The translations under genes and the position numbers were made by a program. Source: Ligustrum vulgare (lineage: Eukaryota; Streptophyta; Magnoliopsida; Lamiales; Oleaceae). Taken from it: a stretch of 64,000 bases of DNA. The notes below the pieces were generated by a model. The model had not been told where the DNA came from, searched no databases, and saw nothing but the letters and a program-made list of their open reading frames with translations. Shown here piece by piece: positions 22,957 through 35,086 of the stretch (the stretch's first letter is position 1; each line of letters opens with the position of its first letter). The stretch is from positions 25,667,446 through 25,731,445 of the forward strand of contig OY743172.1 of assembly GCA_963555705.1 (NCBI GenBank). The letters are read 5' to 3'.

Positions 22957-25900
22957 CATATAAGATACTAAGATGATCTCATGTCAAATGATTGGCGAAG
23001 TCGATGCTACCAATCTCTCATTAATTGCTGAAGGTTCGGTTTGGGCTTCAATAAATCATCTTTTTTTTCCGTTTTCCTTTTTTCTAGCTGGGCTGGATGT
23101 TGGGATCGGGAGGTCTCACACCTACAATGTGTTCTTTTACGTAATGATTACAATTTATAAATCAATTTATGAACAGCACATTTTCTTAAATAACTTTTTA
23201 ATCACACATATTTTCTCTTTCTAATTTTCAATCACATATCTTATCTAGAAAACACAAAAAAAAAAAAATGCTGCCTCCAAGATGTCGAATGGTGAGCTAG
23301 AAAATTGAAAGGATCCGAGGAAAGCGGAGCGAAGCCGCCGTGTGATAAAAAAGTTTTGTTACCAAGGTCAACTCTTTTGATATTCACAGCTCCGCAAAAT
23401 ACATTGGAGCTTATGTTCGACAAACATGTTTTTTAAAACAAAATTCTTCAAATCACTTTTTAACTATAGATATTTTATCTATTCACTTTTTAATTACATA
23501 TTTTATTTCGAAAACATAAAAAATATATTTTTTAAACACAAAAATTTTAATAAATTATAGAGTTTATTGTATTACGATTTTGGGGAATTGGGGAGGGGGG
23601 GGGGGGGGGGGAATTATTTTTTGCCTTCATTTTTTGGCACAGATCATCCACACGACCAAAGCCCTTAAATTTTGGCGCAATCTATAAAAAAAGGGAAAAT
23701 CAAGGCAAGAGTGCTCTATTTAATTTGTTTTACATACTCATTTTTATAAATTCTTACTTTTTCAAAACTCATTTTAAATCAGACATTTTTTGTTTGGTAA
23801 GAGTCGAGAAATCATCTATATGTATATTTAATGATGAGATGACGATGAAAATACTCAATATATTGATAGTATAGTCCATTCATTGTTTTTTTCTCCATTT
23901 TCTCCGAACTTCTTGCAAAATGATTTTGTGAGTTCGTTACTTCACAAATTCTTCATTGAAATTGACCAAAGATTAAGTACAAACTTCGGGCATGGAATTC
24001 GTTATTCGTCAATCTACTATTTTTCAATTGTTCTTTAATTATTTACTCGCATTTTCAAGTCGATGTTGGAGTATCATCACCAACAATATTAATACGCATT
24101 GTGATTGCATATTTGATGTCTTCGCTAGGAGATTTCACAGTAGAATTTGTAAAACTGAAAATGTTTTGATGGTGCTAATTTTTGAAGATGGCAAAAAAAT
24201 AAAAATAAAAAATCACTTCTACAACGAAAATGACGAAAATGAACAATTGGCAAATGCAAGGGCCACACACAAAAGTGGGGCAAGATAACTACACTGCGCG
24301 TCACATTTGCAAAGCAACGTCTAATGCTCTCTTTGATCAATAATATGTCAAGATTAAAAAAAAAAAAAAAAAAAAAAGGTATGAGATGCATTGAGGACCA
24401 AATATATGCCAAAAAATGCCACGAGTATGAAGTTTCTAGCCTCTTAAATACTTTTCATCAATTTGAATTCCATCTATGCATAACACAATAAAAAAAATCT
24501 AAATTACCAACTCTGATTTATCTAGATTGATAAGTATTTATTATCAAGTTTATCATAGTTGATCATCGAAAACAAACGTTGAATTTTCTAATACTCAATA
24601 AATTTTGACGATAATTTTAAAACAACTATGGGAAAATATATCGACACCTAAATGAATAAGTCGACTTGATAACAATTTGGGATTACTGGAAGCAACTTAA
24701 TTAAGTAGTGGATCATAACCCATTTAAGGAGGTCCAATTGTGCTGACCTATTTGGTGGTCTTGTGTATCTAGACTTTGGTCAGTTTGTTGGTCCATTTAG
24801 GTGTAGTTGTGTGTTTTGGGTTTGGGTGTTTGAGTGTTTTGAGTGGCCCATTTTGTGATATAGCCCAACTAACATATATATATATAGACACACGCTAGAC
24901 TCTCTCTACAATTTGCCTTGTGTTTGAAATTGTGGGGGTAGGGATACAAAAAAACCCGTTTCGATCCGAACTCGATGGGCCCCCCGACCCTAACGGGACG
25001 GAAAGAAACCTCCCCACGGGTCGATGTGGCGGGTTTGGGGCGGGTTTTGGTTGGCCTGCCAGCTGTGACCCGCCCCGCTAATTTATTTATTTTAAAATAA
25101 AAAATTAATGCAAAAAATACAAACAACACGCGTTCAAGATACAATTTCACTCGCCCAGAACCCACTCCATTGCCATCTCTATGTGGGGGAGGGGGGAATC
25201 AGTGGTCGACTTGGGAGCTCATTCTATTGCTTTCTCAACCTCTTTCTTTTCATATATATATATATATTTTTTTGTATTCGTCGCGCTTAATCCTTGAGCG
25301 TGTTAGAATATAGTGAGGCAACCAAGTTATATTAGAGATTGAGTAGATTTTGGTATGCTTTGGTGTTCGTTTGAAGGTGAAACTGAGCTCGATTTTGGTG
25401 TGTTAAAAGATCAATAATTTCAACAACTACTTTAAGCCTCTGTTTCATAAAAAAAATTTATAATAAAGATTTTTTTTTGAGGTAAAAAAAGGGTTGAAAA
25501 ATTGTTTGAAAAAATACTTGTTGTTAAAAAATTGTTTGAAGAAATATATTGTTTATAAACTTGTTTATAAACTCAATTCTTTAATGCAATCATTATATTT
25601 TGTAAATAAATTTATAAACAAAATAATTTTTCAAATCACTTTTTTAGCACACACATTTTTCTTCACTTTTTAATTACATATTTTATCTCAAAAAAATAAA
25701 TAAACAATTTATAATTGTTATAGTGTTACGAAACAGAACATTCTTTTGCGTTTTTCCAAACTATTTGTATCTTATGGTAGTGTATCTCATTTGGAAAATT
25801 TAAATGCAAACTCTACATTAATTAGTGACGTGAGTGAATCGCAAGTGTACAATATTGTACTCAAGTAATAGTCCCATGAAACCTAGGCAAGCAAGGAAAG

Positions 25901-26736
25901 AATACAAGACACAAATCACGCATGAGCCTAAGTTTCGCTGGGCGGGAAATAACGCGCGCGGCCGCACTGGCCAAATGTGCGGGCACCTTTTCACATTCTA
26001 TCAAATTGATGTTTGGACACGAGGCCACATGGTTGAGAAGACGTGACCGCGCAGTTCAATTCTTCAGCGTGATTTCCAACTTTCAAATATGTTTAAGTAG
26101 GCTCCTATTCTTTATTTGCATGTTTGGTCCTTCAACTTTTGGTTGCAATGATTTAATCCTCACATTTTAAATCTCTTCAATTCTTCTTTAAACTTCAATT
26201 TATCTTGAATTTAGCCCTTCAACTTTGATTTCTAGCACTTTGCACCTCTTGTAAGTCCCGTTTGACATCATCACCATCCACTTGTGCACTTTAACTCCAA
26301 TTCTCATCCAATTTCACATTATTTTCGATAGTTCCTTCATTCTTTTAATCTTTGGGATATTTTTTGATATATAAACAAATAACAAATAAATAAGTAGAAT
26401 TTATTTTAGAACAATAATAAAATATTATAATTTAAACATATAAAAAAGTGTATAAAATACATTGATAAATTACACTAAAATGTTCTAATCTTTCGAGGGA
26501 AGTTAACCCATTTTCATGTTTACTAGTTATATAACGTCCACGATTCAAATTAACTTTTACATTTTTTTAATGCCATTCAATTGAAAAATAAAAAAAAAAA
26601 TAAAGTTGACCATCTTCTCATTGCCTATGTAGTTTAGTCCCTCTTCAACAAAATTCTTCCATCAATGTCTAATCTGCGAAATTTAATTGATAATTGACAA
26701 TTATGTTACTAAGTCACTGTTTGGTATTAATTTTAA
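22957..26736. other. Spacer with MITE-like copies and LTR-like debris
   Basis: No gene recognised. Segments near 23150-23420 and 25434-25738 share motifs such as CACATATTTTCTC and terminal GAAACAGA/TCTGTTTC with similar segments at 39564 and 51161. A hAT-like left end (GTAGGGATACAAAAAAACCC) lies near 24939 without a right partner. The part at about 25816-26350 resembles the LTR-like remnant at 5725-7150. A long G run lies near 23594-23610. Confidence 0.4.
25434..25738. mobile_element. MITE-like element
   Basis: The left side reads GCCTCTGTTTCATAA. The right side on the opposite strand reads GTTCTGTTTCGTAAC. The interior is AT-rich, with TTTATAAAC motifs. It resembles the Tourist-like element at 51161-51335 in termini and in the internal motif ACACATTTTTCTTCAC. 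Borders are approximate. Confidence 0.45.
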
Positions 26737-26912
26737 CTAGTTTTCACACTCGTGCGATGCACGGACATAAATCGAAATTAAAAGATTTTAGGATAGTACA
26801 CCCTCAAGCGCGGATAACAATTACATGTAGTAGCATCAATGAGTCTACAATAAAATAAAATGAATTTAATAAAGTAAAAATCAAATTGTAAAGCCTATGT
26901 TTTTAAAACATA
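26737..26912 (-). mobile_element. Helitron 3' end (outer element)
   Basis: On the minus strand the hairpin CCGTGCATCGCACG is followed by AGTGTGAAAA and CTAG at 26740-26737, and the next base is T. This is a complete Helitron 3' signature. The inner Helitron at 26913 appears to have inserted into the 3' part of this one. Confidence 0.6.
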
Positions 26913-27895
26913 CTAGTGAATCATCCTTGCAATGCACGAGAAGCAACTTCTGAATAAAGTTAATCCTATACGAAACAAAATGAATCTAGTGACAAAATAA
27001 ATAACATTCGCAAATAGAAGATAACATCATTATTTATTGGTTTCATAGTACTACAAATTTTGAAAAACTTCTTTGTACATAACATTTGTTGTTGAATTTG
27101 TTGGTCTTCCTTCCTTGTCACAAATCAACATCTTCAATCTCGAACGACTAGTCATCCTAGAAATAGCAACATAAAGTTGTCCATGAGTAAAGACCGGCTT
27201 TTTAAGAAGAAGTCCTACACGTGAAAGTGATTGTCCCTGTCTCTTATTGATATTCATGGTATATGACACGATCAATGGAAATTGTCTTCTTTGAAATTTA
27301 ATAGGTATCTTTGAATCTGAAGGGCTCAAAGACATTCTTGGAATAAAAAACTCGTGACCTTCATTGCTACCAAATAAAATTTGACCTTCCAAAACATGAT
27401 CTCCAAGTCATTATCAACCTTGTTCCGTTGCACAATCCCTGAGTATGATCAATATTCCTCACCAGCATGACCGGAACTCACACTTTAAGTTTCAACTCAT
27501 GATTGGGAATACCAGAACATCTTATAGTGTTCAAAAATTCAGTTGACTGTATGTTTTCAAACAAAGTACCACTTCCCTCCAGTCTGCACTCAAGTAAGTC
27601 CTCTTTTCAGTTTGGGTCATGAAGACCATATGCTCATTTATAGCATCAACGTCATCGTTTCTTGGCGCAAGTATTGCCCTCCCCTGAAAATATGATGCAT
27701 CATGAATATTGTCTGAAAATGAGGGGTATGTGCTCTCAACTACCGATTGAACCGGATCACCTGTTGACTTTATCATGACGTCATCTGGAATCTCAACTTC
27801 GGCATGACCGTCATTGTCCCCACCGACTTTTCCATCCCCGATATTTGACATCCAATCAGAAAAGCCTGATAAGTCATTGCTATGCTCAGTATTTT
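26913..27895 (-). mobile_element. Truncated Helitron carrying helicase remnant
   Basis: The minus strand ends with CTCGTGCATTGCAAGG, a short spacer and CTAG at 26916-26913, then T. The helicase remnant stops about 140 bp before this end, as expected for an autonomous-type Helitron. The 5' part, including the Rep domain, is missing. A 37-bp direct repeat (26876-26912 and 27905-27941, starting AAAAATCAAAT) flanks the fragment, which is unusual because Helitrons make no target duplication. Confidence 0.65.
27051..27851 (-). pseudogene. Helitron Pif1-family helicase, C-terminal part
   Basis: Two open segments and the stretch between them read as the end of a Helitron helicase. The order is SYFQGRAILAPRNDDVDAIN, then EFLNTIRCSGIPNHELKLKV and an in-frame TGA, then VRNIDHTQGLCNGTRLI, then FIPRMSLSPSD, FQRRQFPLIVSYTMNINKRQ (the conserved Q/K-type Pif1 motif) and HGQLYVAISRMTSRSRLKML. 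Frameshifts near 27400 and 27540 and the internal stop make it non-functional. It would have unwound DNA during rolling-circle transposition. Confidence 0.85.
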
Positions 27896-27941
27896 TAATA
27901 AAATAAAAATCAAATCGTAAAGCCTATGTTTTTTAAACATA

Positions 27942-28541
27942 TTCTAATTTCTCAAATGGAAAATAAAGCTTGCATATTTAAACTTAGGAATTTATTGTTG
28001 AATAATTTCTATTTCCACCGGTAGATTAAAATGCTAAGAGTTGCCACAAAAATAACCAGTTACTCAAAAAATAAAATCTTAAAATATGTAACTCATATTT
28101 ATAGAATCAAGGACAAAATATCAATGAAAGTTCCGTCGATACAAATTAACTAATGAAAGTACATGACCCTATTCATATTCAATCAACTCAATAGAGTTCC
28201 CAGAATATCAATGTTTCTACTTAGAACTCTTTTAAATAAGTAAGATTCGTAAATTCTGCAGGCAATATTCCAGTCAAATTGAATCCCTTCATCTGACTGT
28301 AGTCTGTTCATACAAAGTAGAGGAATTGAATTTAAAATGTGACTTAAACAAATGAAAGTTTCTTATTGAATAATGACCGGGTTAATCATCTCAATTTCAC
28401 CATAAAAACACATCCATTGAGGATAAAATGAGAGGAAAATTGTTTGTTTATAATGATAATCAAACAGGGCTAAGTTAAATTTAACAATTAATTTGAATAA
28501 CATATTTTATGAGATTTCAATAACACATTTCATTAACTTTT
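27942..28541. other. AT-rich spacer
   Basis: No gene or repeat recognised. Confidence 0.4.
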
Positions 28542-29024
28542 TGTTGGGGAAAAATTAGAAAATCAAATAAACCAAACCGAAGGCTCGTGTTTACACGTTT
28601 TCCTTAAACTGAATTCGCCGTCCTACCTGAGTGCAAGAGATTTTGATCGGTATTCGATTCCCAGTATACAACAGGTTGTCGGTTCACGTTGCACTACGTT
28701 AACCGTCTAACGAATTAGCTATTTCTATTTCTCAAAAAAAATTAGCAAAGGAGAAAATGAACAAGGTTGAAATGAAAGAGAAGAAGTTGAATTTTGATCT
28801 CCACTTTTCACTTGTCCGTGTTATCAACCGAGAGAGGTAGCCCGTAGCTATTTATAGGCTCTTTGGAATCTGAAAATCACTTACTTATTTTCAATGTTTG
28901 AAATTGACATTAATCAAAATTGAATTCAAAATTGAAACTGATACAATTTGAATGCTAGAATATCGAAACACATGAAATTTTTGAATGCTGGAATTTAATT
29001 TTCAATTAATGAAATTTTCCAACA
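28542..29024 (+). mobile_element. LTR-like repeat, copy 1
   Basis: The unit starts TGTTGGGGAAAAATTAG and ends TTTTCCAACA, so its termini are inverted (TGTTGG/CCAACA). The flanks CTTTT and CGTTT differ at one base, compatible with a decayed 5-bp target duplication. It contains a TATA-like CTATTTATAGGC near 28848. It is homologous in the same orientation to 53122-53571, sharing for example GAGTGCAAGAGATTTTGATC-like and CGTTGCACTACG motifs. It has no primer site or internal domain, so it is probably a solo LTR of an unclassified family. Confidence 0.55.
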
Positions 29025-29558
29025 CGTTTATCAATATTTATTAAAAATTCGATTTTAATCTCAACCAATCGGGGGCTAAGTATTCAACTAATAAAAAAAT
29101 TGACCAACTTATTTCATGTCTCGAACGACAATTTTCTAATGAAATAAATTATAGGTCAGGATCAATCATGCAGGGTTGTGTGGAATACTTGAAAGAAAAC
29201 TTTAGGCTTAGACTCCAACTTTCAAATTAGTGCGTTTCTGATGCATCAGTTCAATTATACAGGTTTGTATGGAGTCGTGGACTGTGGAACACATGAAAGA
29301 AAACTTCCGGCTTAAGACACTCAAACTTTCGGCCACCCTATCTCTTCGATAACGTGGAAAGTTTTGATTTTTTTAAATTTTTTTTGATGGATATTTGATT
29401 GAAAAAAATTTGAAAGATCAAAAACTATGAACTTGACTAAAAATGAATAATTGAGATTGAGTTTGAAAAATTGAGTTAAAATTTTTTTCGTAACCAAATG
29501 GACTCTAAAGGACCAAACAAAACCAAACTAATTGAATGGTTAATGAACTCCGTCCTAA
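29025..29558. other. AT-rich spacer
   Basis: No gene seen. Two related stretches (near 29168 and 29272) share GAAAGAAAACTT and AACTTTC, so a short imperfect tandem duplication of about 105 bp is present. Confidence 0.4.
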
Positions 29559-29567
29559 TTTTGTCTA

Positions 29568-29665
29568 GGGAAAAGTATATAATTATACACCAAAAACTAT
29601 CACTTTTTAAACATAACAAACTTAAGATTTTTTTTAAAATATCAGGTGTTAATTAGTTAATTAAT
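29568..29665 (+). repeat. Left terminal inverted repeat of the MULE
   Basis: It includes AAGATTTTTTTTAAAATATC and CAGGTGTTAATTAGTTAATT, matched on the opposite strand at the right end by AATCTTTTTTTTAAAATTC and CAGGTGTTAATTCATTTAAT. The outermost bases GGGAAAA match exactly. Confidence 0.8.
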
Positions 29666-29749
29666 TAATACAATATTATAATAATTATAATGAGTTGTCA
29701 AACAAAGTGTAATATTAAATAATAAAATCAATACAATACATAATCCACA

Positions 29750-31080
29750 ATAACTTTATCCCAACCCAACCCCGTACTCACCCCACCCACTCCACCACTC
29801 CACCCACCCCGACCCCATACCACCCCCACCCAACCCTACCCCGCCCCGCCCCGCCCCACCCCACCCCATAAAAAAAAATTTCCTTCTACTTTTTCCCCCT
29901 CACCCCCACCCCCAACACCACCTTACCCACCCCACCCCCACTCCTCCCCAACCCAACCCCGCCCGCCCACCCAACCACCCCGCCACCACTCACCCACCAC
30001 AAGAATGATTTTAATTCTATTTTTTTCTCATCTCACCCACCCACCCACCCACCCCACCCCACCCCAACCATACCCCACCCACCCAATCATCCACCCACTA
30101 GTCCCATCTCATCACACCTACCCACCCACCCCAATCCAAAAATAAGTTTTTTTTTTTTTTAAATATTTTCACCCTTCCCCACCCCACCCCACCTCACCAA
30201 CAATGATTTTTTTCTACTACCTTTCTACAACTCGTCCAGACCCTACCCTATCTTACCCCGCCACCTACCCCAACCCCACCCACCCAATCCAAAATTAATT
30301 TTTTTCTTCTAATTTTCAACTCCCCCACCAGCCTCGCCCCAGACCCTACCCCAACCCACCTCATCCAAAATGATTTTTTTTACTACTTTTTCACGACACG
30401 CCCAGACCTTACCACGCCACCCATCCCCAACCCACCTAAAATTATTTTTTTTTCTCCTAATATTCCACACCCCTACCCACCCTCACCCCCACCCCCATCC
30501 TACCCCACCCAAATATGATTTTTCTTCTATATTTTCACACCCACCCTAACAACCCCACTACACCCCACCCTAGCAACCCCACCACAACCCACCCCACCCA
30601 AAAATGATTTTTCTTCTATTTTTTCACACTTCACCTCAATCGCCCCATCCTATCCCACCACACCCTACCCCCATCCAAAAATGATTTTTCTTCTATTTTT
30701 TACACCCCACCCAAAAATGATTTTTCTTCTATTTTTCACACTTCCCCCAACCGTCCCACCCCATCCCACCGCACCGTACCGCACCCCGTCACCCAACATA
30801 CCCCATCAAAAAATTATTTTTCTTCTATTTTTTCACACTTCACACCAACCACCTCATCTCAACCCACCCTACCCTACCCTACCCCACCCACCCAAAAAAT
30901 AATTTTTTTCTTCTACTTTTTCCAACCCCTAACTCGACCTCGACCCCACCCTACCCACCACCCACCCACCCCACTCCAAAAAATTATTTTTTTCTTCTAC
31001 TTTTCCCCACCTCGACCCTACCTCATCACAAAAAATGATTTTTTCTACTTTTTCTAGCCCCACTATTCCCACCCCCAAAA
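29750..31080 (+). repeat. C-rich minisatellite, left arm
   Basis: Degenerate repeats of CCCACCC/CCCAACC blocks, 40-120 bp apart, separated by AAAAATGATTTTTCTTCTAT and TTTTTCACACC. The plus strand is very poor in G. It could form i-motifs on this strand and G-quadruplexes on the other. Open frames here are proline/histidine/threonine-rich artefacts of the repeat. Confidence 0.9.
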
Positions 31081-31089
31081 TCACAATCA

Positions 31090-32540
31090 GTCAAGTAAGT
31101 TGACACGAGATCGCAGTTAAGGCACACAAGGTCACACAGAGTCACAATTACAAATTTAGTTGTAAAACTCCACCCCTCCAAAGTCACAGTTGGTCACACA
31201 AGGTCAAAGTTCGGTCACACAAAGTCGCAGTTTGGTCAAACGAGGTCACAGTTAGGTCACATGAGGTCACTATTAGGTCAAACGAGGTCATGGTTAGATC
31301 ACACGAGGTCACCGGTCGATCACATAAAGTCACGCTTCGTTCTTACAAAGTCAAGTTCGGTCACACATAGTTATATTTGACACAATTGTAGATCACATCA
31401 CGTCCTCGTCCAATGGTCACACCAAGTCACAGTTGGTCACAATCTATATAATTGGTCACAATGATCCATAATTGATTACATAATAATATTTATTTATTGG
31501 TCATAGCTACCTAATAATTGGTCATAATCATCAATAATTGATCACAATTTATTTATTAATTGATCAAAACTTACTTGTTTTCTTGATCATATTCGCACTT
31601 ATCATAAGTCGCACAAACTCACAATTAGTCAATATTTTGATCACATTTACCTATAATTGATCAAAATTATCATATAATTGGTACGTATTATTTATTTATT
31701 TGTCATAATTTACACGTTTACTCAATCACAATTAGTAAACATTTTTGTTACAATTACCTAATATTTGGTCACATTCCGTAATCTTAGTTTTCTTGGTCAC
31801 ATCCCCCATTTCTCACAAGTCACAATTAGCAAATATTTTGGTCACATTTACTTAATAATTGGTCCCATCCCGTACTTGATCACACAAAGTCACGATTTGA
31901 ACATACAGGTCACAGTTCGATCAAAAAAAGTCTCAATTCGGTCATACAAGGTCATAGTTCAATCACACGATGTCATAGTTCGGTCACATGTGTTACCAAA
32001 CTATGACCTTATGTGATCGAACCGTGCCTTCGTGTGACCAACTGTGACTTTATGTGATCGAATTGTGACTTTGTGTGACCGAATTTTGCAACTAAACCAA
32101 TTATGATCTAAATGTAACCTCGTGTGATCAAACTATGACCTTGTGTGATCAACTGTGACTTTAGGAATGTGTGGGTAGGTGGGTGAGGTTTTTCAACTAA
32201 ATTTGTAATGTGACATTGTGTGACCAATTGTGTGACATGTTGTGACTTTGCATGTGGGGGTGGGGTAGGGTGGGGTGGGGTGGGGTGGGTTGATCGAATT
32301 ATTAGGTAAGTGTAACCAAAATGTCAACTAAATGTGACTTTGTGTGACTTATGAAGAGTAGGGAATGTGACCAATTATTAGGTAATTATGACAAAAAATA
32401 TTAACTAATCTTGAAAATAACGAGTAAGTTGTGACCAATAAATAAATAATATGTTACCAACTATAAATGATTGTGACCATTTATATTAAAAGTTGTGACC
32501 ATCTATAACTTTTTGTGATCATTGGACGAGAAAAAGTATA
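31090..32540. repeat. GGTCACA / TGTGACC repeats around the MULE centre
   Basis: From 31090 to about 31990 the motif (G)GTCACA recurs every 15-30 bp. From about 31990 to 32540 its complement TGTGACC/TGTGACT recurs in the same way. The switch point lies at about 31990-32010 (CACATGTGTTACC) and marks the symmetry centre of the element. Confidence 0.85.
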
Positions 32541-32559
32541 AGAAAAAAATAATTTTTGG

Positions 32560-34375
32560 GTTGGGTCGGTTTGTTGGGTGGGTGGCGGGGTAGGGACGAG
32601 GTGTGGAAAATTAGAAGAAGAAAAATCATTTTTGGGTAGGGGTGGGGTTGGTGGGTGACGGGTATAGGGTTGAGACGGGGTGTGGAAAAGAAAAAATCAT
32701 TTTTGGGTGGGGTGGGTAGTGGTAGGGTTGTTGGGTGACGTGCGTAGGGTCGGGATGGAGTGTGAAAATGTAGGAAAAAAATAATTTTTGGGTGAGGTCA
32801 GTTGGTTGGGTGGGTGGCGGGGTAGGGTCTGGACCGAGGTGGGTAGGGGTGTGAAAAATTGAAGAAAAAATCATTTTAAGGGGTGGGTAGGAATCGGATG
32901 GGTGGGTATGGTGGGGTGGGTGCAAGGTAGGGTCTTGGTGGGGTGTGAAAAAGTGGAAGAAAAAAATCATTTTTGGGTGGGGTGGGGTCGATTGCTTGAG
33001 TGGGTAGCTGGTAAGGGCGGGGTGGGTGGCAGTGTAGGGTGGAAAAACATGGAGAGATAAAAAAAAACTCATTTTGTGGGGTGGGGTTGGTGGAGGCATG
33101 AAAAAGTAGAAGGAAAAAAGTCATTTTTGGGGTGGGGTGGGATCGGTAGGGTGGTGTTGGGCTGGGTGGTGGTAGGTGGAAAAGTAGAAGGAAAAAATCG
33201 TTTTTGTGGTGAGGTGGGGTAGGGTGGGTGGCGAGGCGGGCAGGGTTTTTCGTGGTTTGTGGCTCGGATAAGATCAATTTGTCACTTTGCGATGAGGTGG
33301 GGTAGAGTCGAGTGGAGTGGAGTGGAGTGGGGTTGGGTTGGGTTGGGTTGGGGTGGGGAAGTGTAGGAAAACATCGGGAGAATATAAAAATAAACTTATT
33401 TTTGGGGTGGGGTAGGATATGGGTGGGGTCGGTGGGTGTGGCTAGGGTGGGATCAATTTGTCACTTTACGATGAGGTGGGGTAGGATAGGGTCAAGTGGG
33501 GTTAGGTTGGGTTGGGGTGGGATGGGGTGGGTTTAGGAAATGTAGGAAAACATCAAGAGAAAATAAAAATAAACTTATTTTTGGGTTAGTGTAGGATATG
33601 GGTGGTGGGGTCGGAGGATGTGGTTAGGGTGAGATCAATTTGTCACTTTAAGATAAGGTGTGGTAGGGTGGGATGGGAATGATATGAAAATATCGAAAGG
33701 AAAAAAAATAAAAATTATTTTTGGTGTGGGATTGGGTGGGGGTGGGGTGGTGGTCTGTGACTGGGATAAGATCATTTGTCACTTTACGATGAGGTAGGGT
33801 AGGGTAGGGTAGGGTAGGGTCGAGTGGAGTGGAGTGGGGTTGGGTTGGGGTGGGATGGGATGGGGAAGTGTAGGAAAATATCGGGAAAAAATAAAAATAA
33901 ACTTATTTTTAGGGTGGGGTAGGATATGGGTGGTGAGATGGTATGGGTGGACAGGGTGGATGGGATCTGGGGATATGGCGAGGGTGAGATCAATTTGTCA
34001 CTTTGCGGTGGGGTGGGGTCGAGTAGGGTTGGGTTTGGGTGGAGTGGGATGAGGAAGTGTAAGAAAATATCGAGAGAAAATAAAAATAAACTTATTTTTT
34101 GGGTGGGCAGGATATGGGTAGGTGGGTGGAGTCGGGGGATGTGGTTAGGGTGATATCAATTTGTCACTTTGTAATGAGGCGGAGTAAGGTCAAGTGGGGT
34201 TGGGATGAGGGTGAGATGGGGAATGATAGGAAAACATCGAAAGGAAAAAAATAAAAATTATTTTTGGTGTGGGGTGGGGTGAGGTGGGGTAGGGTGGGTG
34301 GGTGGGTGAGGGTAGGGTAGGGTAGGGTGGGGTGGTGGCTGGCGGGCGCGGGTTGGGGTGGGGGTAGGTTGTGGC
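32560..34375 (+). repeat. G-rich minisatellite, right arm
   Basis: GGGTGGG, GGGGTGGGG and GGTAGGG blocks are separated by AAAAAATCATTTTTGGG or, further right, AAATAAAAATAAACTTATTT and GATCAATTTGTCACTTT. This is the reverse complement of the left arm in type and order. A dense run at 34262-34350 has many consecutive G3-5 blocks with short loops, a strong G-quadruplex candidate on the plus strand. Confidence 0.9.
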
Positions 34376-34489
34376 GTCAAAATTTGAAATTTTGATTTAA
34401 TATTATATTAGTTTTAATATAATGTATAGTAGATAATTATGTTTATCTTATATATATCATTATATTTATTTGTAATTATTAAATACCTA

Positions 34490-34585
34490 ATTAAATGAAT
34501 TAACACCTGAATTTTAAAAAAAAGATTTCTTTCACATTATTTTTGAATAGCATCTTTGAAACACAAGATTTTATGTAATTTTCCC
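34490..34585 (-). repeat. Right terminal inverted repeat of the MULE
   Basis: The opposite-strand partner of 29568-29665. It ends TTTTCCC directly before the 9-bp duplication TTTTGTCTA (34586-34594). Confidence 0.8.
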
Positions 34586-34594
34586 TTTTGTCTA

Positions 34595-35086
34595 TAGTTT
34601 TTTTTATTATTTGAAGCTCAACTCTAAAAAAAATAAAAAATCATATTCAATTTTCAATATCATTATTTAATAACATACATTTCTCTATATCACAAATTCT
34701 ACCTAATATGTTTTATTAATTTTACTTTTGATTTTCGATTTTGATTTTGGGAGCTGATCGGTTTTTGATTTGCTTTATTTTTTTTTTTCGATTTTGATTC
34801 TCTTTATTTAATTTCTTTTCTTTTTTAAATTCTACCATTTCGATTTTTCAGTTTGATTTCGATTTGATTTATCGGGTTTTTTTTTTTTTTTTCCCACCAC
34901 TATGCAAAAGGGAATTAAAAGGCAAAACCATTCTTTTCAGTACATGACAACTCATCACGCGGGGTCCACACAAACAGCACCACTACTCCATCTTCTCCAA
35001 CTTCTGTGTATTAATACCCCTTCAATGCACCGTTCCTCACTCTGTTTCGGAATCCAAAAAAACAATTACTCCATATTTTCTCACAG
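34595..35086 (+). promoter_or_regulatory. Upstream region of the HIPP gene
   Basis: This 0.5-kb interval separates the MULE from the HIPP start codon. Poly-T and TTTCGATTTTGATT-type repeats at 34735-34895, ending CCCACCACTATG, look like the right half of a hAT element. A TATA-like TATTAATA lies near 35006-35013, about 75 bp before the ATG, which makes a transcription start near 35035-35045 plausible. This is inference only. Confidence 0.35.

Larger units (their letters stand above)
29568..34585. mobile_element. Foldback-type MULE-like element, 5.0 kb
   Basis: The element starts GGGAAAAGTATATAA and ends TTATGTAATTTTCCC, giving terminal inverted repeats of about 95 bp. It is flanked by a perfect 9-bp direct repeat TTTTGTCTA (29559-29567 and 34586-34594), the target-duplication length of Mutator-like elements. 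Between the TIRs the whole element is a large imperfect inverted repeat. The left arm has CCACCC-rich minisatellite with AAAAATGATTTTTCTTCT spacers, then GGTCACA-type repeats. The right arm has the reverse complements in reverse order. The centre is near 31990. There is no transposase, so it would need one in trans. The structure recalls plant foldback transposons related to MULEs (FARE type). Confidence 0.85.

Noticed and set aside
24939..25100. Complete hAT element starting GTAGGGATACAAAAAAACCC
   Set aside because: I could not find a right terminus or an 8-bp duplication, so only a left fragment is supported.
30681..33277. Proline/histidine-rich open frames such as 30681-30902 and 32626-33277
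   Set aside because: They are translations of the C-rich or G-rich minisatellite arms of the MULE and have no conserved domain.
33790..33825. Telomere-like GGTAG repeats
   Set aside because: The plant telomere unit is TTTAGGG. Here GGTAG runs are part of the degenerate G-rich minisatellite.
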